Assembly (NCBI RefSeq): GCF_923077115.1
Contig: NZ_CAKLPX010000001.1
Span: 806,001-870,000, forward strand
Source of the DNA: Sinobacterium norvegicum
GTDB taxonomy: Bacteria > Pseudomonadota > Gammaproteobacteria > Pseudomonadales > Sinobacteriaceae
Reading direction: 5' to 3'
DNA: 64,000 bases
Made by a program: the position numbers and the translations under genes. Under the pieces are notes generated by a model. The model was not told where the DNA came from and searched no databases. It saw only the letters and a program-made list of their open reading frames with translations. This document shows, piece by piece, positions 34,359-43,137 of this stretch; the first letter of the stretch is position 1, and the number at the start of each line of letters is the position of its first letter.

Positions 34359-36635
34359 TTAAATTTCGAAGTTATAGGCGAATGATAGACCGATGGTACG
34401 CTCTGGAATCATAACAGCCTTGCGATAGTCTGTCTCGACATTACCAACAGCTCCAGCAGTAAATTCAGGCGCTGATGAACGAGCCAACTGCGCTTCATCG
34501 GTCAGATTTTTGGCCCAAACAGACACATCCCACTGGCCGTCGGCGGCACGAATACCTGTATAAAGGTTAAAAATACCGTAGGCACCGATATCGCCATCTT
34601 CTAGCAATTCATACTTACGCTCACCCTGGTATTTATACAGACCACGAACATACATATCACCGAAGTCACCGACGGCGAAGCTGTACTCAGAGTTCAAGCT
34701 AACAGACCATAACGGTTCCGGCGCCAGTTTATTACCACTGACATCACACTGAGCTACAGAGCCGGTAACAGCCCCTACTGCAAAGCCCGTATCATCAGAA
34801 CAAGGCCCTTCGGCCCCCTCATCGAATGTTGCTTCGACTATCGACATATTACCACCGATAAACCAGCCCTCAGTGGCGACAAAGTTGAAGTCACCCTCAA
34901 AGCCAATCACCGTCGCATCGCCGTTAAAGGTCACGCCGCCCTTCACATTGTCAGGGTCACCGTTTTCATTAATCCAGCGGACACTATCATTATAGGCTTG
35001 GAAACCATCGAACATTTGATAGAAGGCTGAACCGTTTAACTGCATACGACCATCCATCAGCGTTGTCTTGGCACCAATTTCGAAGGTATCTGACAGTTCT
35101 TCATCAAACAATAAGTCATCGGTATTTAACGCATCGGGGGTTACCGTAATGCCGCCTGGGCGGTATGCACGGTTATAGGCACCGTACAACATCACATCTT
35201 CTGTCAGGTGATGAGATAAACGTAATGTTCCTGTAAGCGCATCATAATCCTTGACTTCGAACTCCTCGGGAACCAAGACAATAGTACCACCCTGGGCTTC
35301 AGTCGATGCTTTTTGATCACGCGTACCGTCCTGATAACGCAGACCAATCTCTAAATCGGTGCTATCGGTAAAGTGAAGAGTGTTATGGGTAAATATCGCA
35401 TAGGTCTCGGAGATAATTGGAATCTGAGTATCTGCAACCAAACCATTAACAAATGGCTCGTATTTTAAATATTTCTTGGAAAATGTTTGTGCGTCATTCT
35501 TGTCGTAGTATGCGCCAACAATATAATCCCAGAACTCACCGTTGGTATTAGAGAAACGCAATTCCTGCGTCATAGTGTCGTAGTCACTATTTACATTATT
35601 ATAAAAATAGTTGTTGTCTACGCCGCCGGTACCGGCCGGGTTGTCGTCGCGCCAGTCATTCTGTTTATTGTTTTGCACACCGGTAACTGAGGTTAACAGG
35701 TGGTTTTCAAATTCGTAGTTCATCTCTAACGAGGCGATACGGTTCAGCGTGGTAGTGGTCACATCGGTGTTACCAATGGCAAGACGGTCTTCCTTATCGA
35801 TCGCTGGGAAACCGCCAGAAGTCATACCGTCACCATTCAGACTGCCAAAGACCGCTTCAGGCTGCTGGTGCTTGGTATCGACATAGTCATAGCTTAGTGT
35901 CGCATCGAAGTTGTCGGTAGGCTGTAGCTTGATACCGATACGGCCACCGGAACTGCGGTGCATTTCGTCCTGACCGGTATAGATATTCTTAATACCCTGA
36001 CCTTCGTTTTCGTCGTAAATACCGGCCACACGTATCGCCAATACATCGCTCTCGATCGGTAGATTCATGGCGAACTGGGTATTGCTGCCGCCGTTGTCGC
36101 TGAAGGTCTGCTGGAAGCGGCCGTCAGTGACGCCAAATTCTGGTTTCTTAGAATAAATATGGATGGCACCGCCGGGAGATGTACGACCCTGTAGCGTACC
36201 CTGTGGGCCGCGTAGGATTTCCATCCGTTCGATATCGTAGACCGACTGGAAGGCGACGTTGGTACGTACCGAGGTATCATTCCAGTAAACGTCGATCGGC
36301 GCCGCTGAGGTGGAGTTAGAGTCAACGGTGATACCACGAAGCGCAATAGACTGCTTGCGTGAATCCGCTTTATCGAGTGTTAGGCCCGTGGTGAGTTCTT
36401 GAATTTGCGAGAAATCAGTAATGATCTGATCTTCAAGGGCTGATGAAGATATAGCGCTGACGCTACCGGCAGTGTCTTGTATGCTCTGGGCACGCTTTTG
36501 GCCCGTTACGATGACCTCCTCCAAAACTAAGTCCTGCGCCATCGCCTGCTGGCTGCCAGCAAAGATGACACAACCCATGCTAACGGACATCGCCAATAGC
36601 GTTTTTTGGAACTGCTTCTTATTGCTTTTTATCAT
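34359..36635 (-). CDS. TonB-dependent outer-membrane receptor
   Basis: Outer-membrane gated channel, 758 aa. A signal peptide ends AMA at about residue 33. It is followed by EEVIVTGQKRAQS, a typical TonB box/plug entrance of gammaproteobacterial receptors, then the plug and a beta-barrel ending in a Phe-containing strand (LSFAYNFEI). Members of this branch (with VIVTGQKRAQSIQDT) take up siderophores, vitamins, sugars or lipophilic substrates; no substrate can be assigned. It stands alone with its own terminator and a 358-bp upstream gap. No TonB, ExbB/D or sensor gene is adjacent. Confidence 0.93.
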   Translation of the reverse strand: MIKSNKKQFQKTLLAMSVSMGCVIFAGSQQAMAQDLVLEEVIVTGQKRAQSIQDTAGSVSAISSSALEDQIITDFSQIQELTTGLTLDKADSRKQSIALRGITVDSNSTSAAPIDVYWNDTSVRTNVAFQSVYDIERMEILRGPQGTLQGRTSPGGAIHIYSKKPEFGVTDGRFQQTFSDNGGSNTQFAMNLPIESDVLAIRVAGIYDENEGQGIKNIYTGQDEMHRSSGGRIGIKLQPTDNFDATLSYDYVDTKHQQPEAVFGSLNGDGMTSGGFPAIDKEDRLAIGNTDVTTTTLNRIASLEMNYEFENHLLTSVTGVQNNKQNDWRDDNPAGTGGVDNNYFYNNVNSDYDTMTQELRFSNTNGEFWDYIVGAYYDKNDAQTFSKKYLKYEPFVNGLVADTQIPIISETYAIFTHNTLHFTDSTDLEIGLRYQDGTRDQKASTEAQGGTIVLVPEEFEVKDYDALTGTLRLSHHLTEDVMLYGAYNRAYRPGGITVTPDALNTDDLLFDEELSDTFEIGAKTTLMDGRMQLNGSAFYQMFDGFQAYNDSVRWINENGDPDNVKGGVTFNGDATVIGFEGDFNFVATEGWFIGGNMSIVEATFDEGAEGPCSDDTGFAVGAVTGSVAQCDVSGNKLAPEPLWSVSLNSEYSFAVGDFGDMYVRGLYKYQGERKYELLEDGDIGAYGIFNLYTGIRAADGQWDVSVWAKNLTDEAQLARSSAPEFTAGAVGNVETDYRKAVMIPERTIGLSFAYNFEI

Positions 36636-36993
36636 TATTATCCCAACTTATAACAGTAGTTATCTACTAACACCCAGAGTTACTGCCTAAATCGATTGTC
36701 GTTACTTTTTTAGTGTTTTATTACTGCTAACCACTAAACAATGCTTGAACAAAATCGTTTCATCTCAGCACAGCGGGTAATTCTTATTATGTAAGTTATA
36801 CGCCTATCTATTTTTTGTTCTAGTTAATACACGCCACTTAAACGTAACAATCCCCCTGATAGATTGCAACGCTTTAATGGAAGTTTTTTCGACTACCCAA
36901 ACGTACAAAAGGCTCGTACACCAGACGGTGCCGAGCCTTCAGCAAATTCAATTTTTTATGTCAAAGATTATGACAAAACAAGCGCTTATGACG
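36636..36993. other. Intergenic region, receptor promoter and jet-operon end
   Basis: AT-rich, 358 bp, without a convincing coding frame. It should contain the promoter of the TonB-dependent receptor (minus) and holds the hairpin at 36908-36939 that ends the SMC operon. No remnant of a jetD gene is visible here. Confidence 0.6.
36908..36939 (-). terminator. Terminator of the SMC (jet/mks-like) operon
   Basis: AAAGGCTCG and its complement CGAGCCTT flank a 15-base loop; on the minus strand the stem ends in CGAGCCTTTTGT, 55 bp after the jetC-like stop. Confidence 0.65.
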
Positions 36994-39900
36994 CTAACCC
37001 AGCACCTCCTCCATAAAATCCATACTGGCCTGATGCACGATGGTTCGGCGATGATGAGCCCACAACTCGCCAATTTTCTCGACATTCAACCGCTGTCTAT
37101 CGACAAACACCTGTGTTTGTAATTCACCGGATAAATTTGCCACCGGACACTTGGCAAAGACAAACTGGTTGCTCAGAATATTCATATAAGCACCGGCCTT
37201 GCTCGACGGCATAACGAAAATTAACTGCAGCCCTAGCTGTTCTGTCAAATAGTTTATCACCTCACGCGAACGGGTCTCATCCATCCGCGAAAAAGCCTCG
37301 TCGACCAGCACCATGCGAAGATGATTGCTGCCTTCGCGGAAGCGAAAGGCTGAGGTCACCGCCGCCGAACGGATAATATAGAATGGCGTCTCAGACTGGC
37401 CACCAGAGCCAGTACCATATTGACTCAAGGCAATCGGCTCCTTGCCCTCGGGGTTCTTATAAATCTCGTATTGACGGTAATTACGATAGTCTGAGATGCG
37501 AGCCAGCTCATTCATCGCCTTCTGCTCGTCCTCGGCCAACAACATGTCAACCAAGCGCTGCAACACTGTGCGACTCTTGTCGCTGAGCTGCAGCTGATCC
37601 AGATCAACACCATCGCCAAGCTGAGGCTGCTCGATAATCTCACGGAAAAAACGATAATACTCTTCAAACTCTGGCAGCCATTTCCAGTCGAATTGATAAT
37701 ACTCTCGGTCGGCACCAAAACGATGCCCCAACAACTCACTATTGAGCCGCTCTAATACCTGCTCACCGTCGCGTACCGCCTGATAGATAGCATGACAGAG
37801 ATTGGTGACAAAGGTGGTATTAAAGCTGGCCTTTATACCGGTTAACTGATCGAACTTTTCAACCAGCACATTGTTTTTCAAACGGTTTTTTTGTTCATCG
37901 AGGGTCTTGCTCATCGCGACCACACGACCAAACAGCTGAATACCATGGCTCTGGCTGTGATCAGTCTCAAACAGTACCGCCTCACTCGGCGGTGCAGCAC
38001 TGTTCTGCTCACCGATACTGCGTTCAATATTAGCCAGACTTTGATTCAGTGAAATCGTATCCTGCTCAAGCTTTTGTTCAATAATAGCCAGATCGATATC
38101 CTTGGCCTGCTGTTCAGCATCATCCAATACGGCATTAAAATCAAAGTCGGGCCAGATCGAAGTGATCGATTCCAACGCCTGCTCGCACTGATCAGCCAAC
38201 AGCTCAGCACTCTCTTGATTTTTATCGTATTGCAGTAAGGTTTTATCAAGCTTGCTTAGGCGCTCCTCCAAGCCGCCAGCCTGCTGCAACAAGGTATCCG
38301 CCTGTCGACGGATTTCCACGCGCTGCTCTTCTACCCTGCTCAGCTGCTCCTCTAAATCATTGCACTGAGACAGGTCAAGATTGGCGAGTTCAACTTCAAC
38401 GTGATTAAGCTGACGCTGACAATCAAGCAACTCTGCCACCACCTCTCCATAACGATGGGTTTTAATGCTATCTAGCATCACCAACAAGTCCTTGGCTTGG
38501 CGATAATCGGCATCGAGACCAGAGAGTTCGGTCAACATTGTGGCCGACTCATTTTTCAACGCTAAAACCGCACGCTCTCGCGCACCGAGACCAAAGACCA
38601 GATCAGCATCATTGATATCACAGCGGAACATCGCGTAATTACCACTGGCCATTCCATCCTGAGTAATACCTCGGCGAGTTTTCTTCAGTGCAGATTCGTC
38701 ACTGACCCGCTCCACCGTAGAATAACTGGCAGTGATGTAATACTCGGCAATTTTATGCTGAAAACGCATATTGTGAACAATTGAATTTTTATTGAGCTTA
38801 CCCAGGCGCTGGAAATCAGCCTGGACCCGCTCACCTTGAATCACCTTGGCGTTATTGCGACGCCCCGGCAGCGAGCGAATAATACGAATCGCCTCAGCCT
38901 CATAGCCAAGTTCGACGATAATGCCAAAACGGTTGCCGCCAATATAGCCTTCAATTGCCGACTGCCAGCGTTCATCCGTCACCTCAATATAATCGCACAA
39001 TACTCTGGCATCAGCGTCTGGGCAGTATTTCTGAATGGCCGCCAAGGCTTGCACCACATATTCCGGGTAGCTCACCTGCGCCGCCAACAAGCGATCAACC
39101 TGCTGCACCTTGCGCTGATACTGCTGGTTTTTTGATTCGACAGCCTGTTGACGACGAATCATTAACTGCTGACCTTGATCGCGAATAGTGTGACCGACCT
39201 TGCTGTCGGCACCGTCGCGATGCAAGGCCTTAATCAGGGCAAAATGACTGCCATCGGCCTCTAATGCTAGATCTAAATGCTGTTCAAGACTGTCGAGACC
39301 CACCCAATCACGAGCCACCAAACCGTGAATATCTATGTCGAGCAGCGATTTGCTTTGACCCACAGCCAACAAGTTTTCGGTCACTGCACCGCCCGTCATC
39401 GCCGGTATCGACAGCGCCAACGATGACTGCTGCATCAACTTGCTGAGTTGATCACAGGCCGTGATATTGGCGCGCAGCTGATGATCTTGCTGGATTAGCT
39501 CCGAAGCCAAGCGGCCCAGGTCATCGACTATATCTTTTTGTTTCAGTTCGCACTGATCTTTGTCGCGCAGTACATCGACACCCATTCGTCGGGCATTTAG
39601 CTCATCAATCTGTTGCTGAATATCACGCTGGCGGCTGTCAAACACCTGCTGTTGCTTTTGATTGCCAGCAATCTCAGACCGCAGCTTGGACTGATTATCC
39701 TTGGCCGCCACATAAACAGATTGCTCTTGGTTATATTTACTTTTTGCCTGAATGTAGCCGTGGGTTTTCTCGTCAACCCAATGGCCAATATAAGCCTTAC
39801 CAAACTGGTCCGCACGATCTAACAGATCAACACGGTGATTGAGCTTAGCCGCCTCAGCCTCCATCGCATGAATATTTTTCATCAGGCTGGATACCGAGCG

Positions 39901-40644
39901 CAGTGCCTCACCCTGATCCTTAGGTTCTAATATCTCATTAGCCACAAACTGATGAATACCACGACGCTCAGGCTTGTAAGCCATGAAACCGGAAAAAGCC
40001 TTGGCGGCGGCAAAAGCTTCATCTTTGGTGACGGCATCCGCTCTACCACGCAGCGCGCCATAAAGCCGGCAAAGATACGCACGTTTAGAATCATATTTCT
40101 CAATAACATCGCCGCCATAGGCATTCGCCAGCTTCTTATTGAGGTTGGTGAGCTGAATAATATGCTCGCCATCAGTGTGGTTTTCATAAAAATCACTAAG
40201 CTGTAACTCTGTTTGCGTGGCAATATAAAAATTACTGTCTATCAACCGCGCTTGGCGAGCAACACCGGCACCATCAACAGTGGCACGGACACCGATAATC
40301 GCGGTAAATGGCGAGGCCGACTCCCCCTTGGTCGGATGAAAAACAGCAGCAATATAGCCATCGCAGCTCCATGGGCGAGCATAACTGCCATCATCACACC
40401 CAAGCACGTACGAGGCCAACGTCCGCATCTGTTTACCACCGCGACCGCGCTGGCTGGTCTCTTCCTGACCGGGGTTGTAGGAATACAGATTGTCATAGGC
40501 CGCCGTCATAATGGTTTGCAAGGCATCGGCAGCGGTGGTTTTGCCAGAGCCATTGCCGCCGGTCAGCAAATTGACCGGCCCCATATCAAACTGTTGATTG
40601 GGAATACCGCCCCAGTTTACAAAAATAAAACGCTTTAAAAACAC
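36994..40644 (-). CDS. SMC-like ATPase, JetC/MksB family
   Basis: Large ATPase of the MukB/JetC type, 1216 aa. Walker A GGNGSGKTT is at residues 29-37. Two long coiled coils follow, with a central hinge region (about 500-640, containing YIEVTDERWQSAIEGYIGG). The C-terminal signature GTGSGGQSETPFY and Walker B LRMVLVDEAFSRMD complete the head. With the two upstream proteins it would form an MksBEF/JetABC condensin that extrudes DNA loops. In Wadjet systems the complex, with the nuclease JetD, cuts circular plasmids. No jetD lies beside it. It begins two bases after the jetB-like stop. Confidence 0.9.
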   Translation of the reverse strand: MFLKRFIFVNWGGIPNQQFDMGPVNLLTGGNGSGKTTAADALQTIMTAAYDNLYSYNPGQEETSQRGRGGKQMRTLASYVLGCDDGSYARPWSCDGYIAAVFHPTKGESASPFTAIIGVRATVDGAGVARQARLIDSNFYIATQTELQLSDFYENHTDGEHIIQLTNLNKKLANAYGGDVIEKYDSKRAYLCRLYGALRGRADAVTKDEAFAAAKAFSGFMAYKPERRGIHQFVANEILEPKDQGEALRSVSSLMKNIHAMEAEAAKLNHRVDLLDRADQFGKAYIGHWVDEKTHGYIQAKSKYNQEQSVYVAAKDNQSKLRSEIAGNQKQQQVFDSRQRDIQQQIDELNARRMGVDVLRDKDQCELKQKDIVDDLGRLASELIQQDHQLRANITACDQLSKLMQQSSLALSIPAMTGGAVTENLLAVGQSKSLLDIDIHGLVARDWVGLDSLEQHLDLALEADGSHFALIKALHRDGADSKVGHTIRDQGQQLMIRRQQAVESKNQQYQRKVQQVDRLLAAQVSYPEYVVQALAAIQKYCPDADARVLCDYIEVTDERWQSAIEGYIGGNRFGIIVELGYEAEAIRIIRSLPGRRNNAKVIQGERVQADFQRLGKLNKNSIVHNMRFQHKIAEYYITASYSTVERVSDESALKKTRRGITQDGMASGNYAMFRCDINDADLVFGLGARERAVLALKNESATMLTELSGLDADYRQAKDLLVMLDSIKTHRYGEVVAELLDCQRQLNHVEVELANLDLSQCNDLEEQLSRVEEQRVEIRRQADTLLQQAGGLEERLSKLDKTLLQYDKNQESAELLADQCEQALESITSIWPDFDFNAVLDDAEQQAKDIDLAIIEQKLEQDTISLNQSLANIERSIGEQNSAAPPSEAVLFETDHSQSHGIQLFGRVVAMSKTLDEQKNRLKNNVLVEKFDQLTGIKASFNTTFVTNLCHAIYQAVRDGEQVLERLNSELLGHRFGADREYYQFDWKWLPEFEEYYRFFREIIEQPQLGDGVDLDQLQLSDKSRTVLQRLVDMLLAEDEQKAMNELARISDYRNYRQYEIYKNPEGKEPIALSQYGTGSGGQSETPFYIIRSAAVTSAFRFREGSNHLRMVLVDEAFSRMDETRSREVINYLTEQLGLQLIFVMPSSKAGAYMNILSNQFVFAKCPVANLSGELQTQVFVDRQRLNVEKIGELWAHHRRTIVHQASMDFMEEVLG

Positions 40645-40646
40645 GG

Positions 40647-41465
40647 CTATTCTCCCTCGTTAGGTTCGGCATTAAATAATGAGGATGCCGTTTCAAATTG
40701 TTCGAAACCACTGCTTAATGTCGACTTTTCAATGGCGACACCGTCATCTTCTGACTGCTCTTCGCCATCAGCCACATCATCGTTTTTAGCCTTTAAAGCA
40801 ACACGGTCCTGCTGCTGCAACTGTTCAATCTGCTGATCTCCAACGTGCTGTAAATCATCGACAATGCTATCCAGTACCGCCTCACTGACAAAGCTAACAA
40901 TCAAAGGCCTTATTTTGATCCAACTATCAGCTTGCTCGCCCTCATCTAACAATTTAATCAAGCGCATATTGCGCAGGCGATTAAATAGCTTCTTTCGCTC
41001 GAGGATGTTCTCGGGCAGACTGCGATTAAGCAAATTTTTCATGGTAATGCTGACAGCCTCCATCGGAACAGATACCTGGCCAGTCTCATCGATTTGACCC
41101 TCGCGCAACGACTTGTCGTACTCAGCACGTAGCACTAAAACCAATGCGACCTCGGCCTGGTTTAATCGCACTTTCAGCCCCTGTAGCGGCCGGTCACTGT
41201 CATCGGCGAGACCCGGCACTTCCGAACCCGGCGGAAAAGCCAGCAAATAATGGAACTGGTCATCGTGCAACAGGCGAACCCCCAATACTGACAAATACTC
41301 TTCCAGCAATAGTTTGACTCGAAGGTAGCGGTCATAGAGTTCTCGTTCAACCTGACTATCATCACGGTAGATAACACCTCGGTCCAATATCCGAACGACC
41401 AGTTCAGAAAAATCACGTTGACTCAGGTTCACAGTTTCAAGCTGATTATTAATCGCGTCTAACAC
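40647..41465 (-). CDS. DUF4194 protein, JetB/MksE family (KITE subunit)
   Basis: Middle subunit of the SMC complex, 272 aa. The core (about residues 15-195) matches the DUF4194 pattern: LLEEYLSVLGVRLLHDDQFHYLLAFP, an acidic hydrophobic strand region and LFNRLRNMRLIKLL. The last 65 residues are acidic and Gln-rich, probably disordered. Winged-helix proteins of this type bridge the kleisin and the ATPase heads. It lies two bases before jetC and three bases after jetA in one transcript. Confidence 0.88.
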   Translation of the reverse strand: MLDAINNQLETVNLSQRDFSELVVRILDRGVIYRDDSQVERELYDRYLRVKLLLEEYLSVLGVRLLHDDQFHYLLAFPPGSEVPGLADDSDRPLQGLKVRLNQAEVALVLVLRAEYDKSLREGQIDETGQVSVPMEAVSITMKNLLNRSLPENILERKKLFNRLRNMRLIKLLDEGEQADSWIKIRPLIVSFVSEAVLDSIVDDLQHVGDQQIEQLQQQDRVALKAKNDDVADGEEQSEDDGVAIEKSTLSSGFEQFETASSLFNAEPNEGE

Positions 41466-41468
41466 GGC

Positions 41469-42923
41469 TTATCCCTTGTTGATTAACTCTAAATAAAAAC
41501 GTCCCTGACGGCCTATATAGCCTTGTAACGCATTAAAATCTTGTGCTTGGTCATCATCATCTTGATAGCCAATAGAAAACTGAAAATCGCTGCTCAGATC
41601 ATTCACCCCAGCCACCTCAATGGCCCGCATTGCATTGAGTAAGCTACGGGCATCCTCTGTCACGGGAAGCTCTGATAAATCGACCCGGTTACCACTCGAC
41701 AAGGCATCGACAACATAACGCCGTATATCCTTATTATCGACGGCAAAAGCCTGATCTAACATCTGTGTTATATACAGTTCACGCATATCATCAACACTGG
41801 CCTCGACACTATCACTCACCTCGGTATGTAATGCTTGCCGCTGAGCAACTTGGCGCAATTTTACATCGGCGGGGTCGACCATGGCGCAATCTAATGGCGC
41901 AAATTTATCACTCAAGCCGTTAAAAATCTTATATTGGTAATGTTGATCCAATGCACCTAACTCTTGGCATAAGGCGGCACAATCATTACCACTTTGTTGA
42001 TTCATATAGCTTAGCTGGCGAATGATAATATCCGCTCGACGAGTAAAGCTTTGCAACGCCTGACGCAGCGCAGGTAGCATGACGGCGCAGGCTCGATCCA
42101 ACCGGCCGCTGATAGTCTCGAGCAGGTAAAATAACCACGAGGTATTTTCATCAGTGGTATCTGGCGGCAGCAATTGGCGTAGCCGTTTTTCAGCCGCAGC
42201 CTTAAAACTGTTATCCCGCTGTTTAATCGACTCAATCAGTCCGGCTATTTCCTCTCGGTATTTCTCCACATTATCGGCCGATAAACGTACAGCGATATCA
42301 GGCTGAAAGCGACTCTCCATAAAATCAAAGAACTCCCCGGCGGCACTATCAAGCATCGACTGTGCCTCAACGTCACGCACCAGCTGCCGCTTTCTATCGT
42401 CGAGTTCGGCAATAATGTCGGTAAAATCACTGATAATACGCTCTGAATACTGCAGAGCATCTAACAGGTCGTGTATGTCTCCAGCGTCGGAAAATGCTTT
42501 CAAGGTATTACGGGTGTTTCGCGTATTGCGGTGATGTGTACGTAATCGCTCGCTGTCAGAGTCGACAAAGGGCTGGGTAAACTGTCGCCCCTCACGAGTA
42601 AAAGCATAACTTGACTGCATCGTCGCCTCATCGAGCTGCTTTTGTAACCAGCCGCAATCGAGTAGTTGATTCACCACCCAATTAGCTTGCTCTCGTGCAG
42701 TCTTGAAACGACCACCCTGATCGTCACCGGTGTCTAACAGCGGTGCCCGTGCGGCGGCCTCCTGAAAAACATCAACCAGTAATTCCCGGTTTATCACCTG
42801 TCCGTAGTCGGCCAAACTGCCGTAAAGCCTTTGATAGAGGAGTTTGACACACTCGACAACCACCTCACGGTACTTACTGGTTAGGGGGCGAAAAAAATCC
42901 AACCGTTGCTGATCAAAAAACAT
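41469..42923 (-). CDS. JetA/MksF family kleisin-like protein
   Basis: First gene of the SMC operon, 484 aa. The N-terminus (FDQQRLDFFRPLTSKYREVVVECVKLLYQRLYG) and the long helical middle are those of the JetA family (DUF5716, MukF/MksF-like), which links the two ATPase heads and the KITE subunit. The ORF is intact, with no membrane or enzymatic motif. The promoter should be in the 214 bp between this gene and the P450 gene upstream on the same strand. Family assignment is from the N-terminal pattern and operon context. Confidence 0.85.
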   Translation of the reverse strand: MFFDQQRLDFFRPLTSKYREVVVECVKLLYQRLYGSLADYGQVINRELLVDVFQEAAARAPLLDTGDDQGGRFKTAREQANWVVNQLLDCGWLQKQLDEATMQSSYAFTREGRQFTQPFVDSDSERLRTHHRNTRNTRNTLKAFSDAGDIHDLLDALQYSERIISDFTDIIAELDDRKRQLVRDVEAQSMLDSAAGEFFDFMESRFQPDIAVRLSADNVEKYREEIAGLIESIKQRDNSFKAAAEKRLRQLLPPDTTDENTSWLFYLLETISGRLDRACAVMLPALRQALQSFTRRADIIIRQLSYMNQQSGNDCAALCQELGALDQHYQYKIFNGLSDKFAPLDCAMVDPADVKLRQVAQRQALHTEVSDSVEASVDDMRELYITQMLDQAFAVDNKDIRRYVVDALSSGNRVDLSELPVTEDARSLLNAMRAIEVAGVNDLSSDFQFSIGYQDDDDQAQDFNALQGYIGRQGRFYLELINKG

Positions 42924-43090
42924 ACATACCTATTATTACTAGGGCAAAGTCTATTGATGCTATCGCCGCTTCAATCGCTTGTCTAGCGGTGTTGTATAAG
43001 AAGCTAACAGTCAGGTTGGGGGAAACATAGGAATGACAGAAATACAGCGGAGAAAAACTGAACACAAGGAGTAAGATAGAGCCAGCAGTG

Positions 43091-43111
43091 GCCGCCGGCT
43101 AGCCCGGCGGC
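43091..43111. repeat. GC-rich hairpin after the third P450
   Basis: GCCGCCGG-CTAGC-CCGGCGGC is an 8-bp perfect stem with a 5-base loop, 27 bp after the P450 stop. No T-run follows on the minus strand, so it may only pause or protect the message 3' end. Confidence 0.5.
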
Positions 43112-43137
43112 GACCATTATTTCAGGCATCAAATAAT

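Noticed and set aside
36636-36993. A possible jetD gene or remnant after jetC
   Set aside because: Only AT-rich intergenic sequence and a terminator hairpin are visible; no frame of useful length carries a JetD-like pattern.
40213-40638. 141-aa open frame on the plus strand
   Set aside because: Antisense to the Walker A region of the jetC-like gene; no start signal or family pattern.
43091-43111. Terminator for the third P450
   Set aside because: The hairpin is GC-rich and well paired but has no T-run after it on the minus strand, so I list it only as a repeat.
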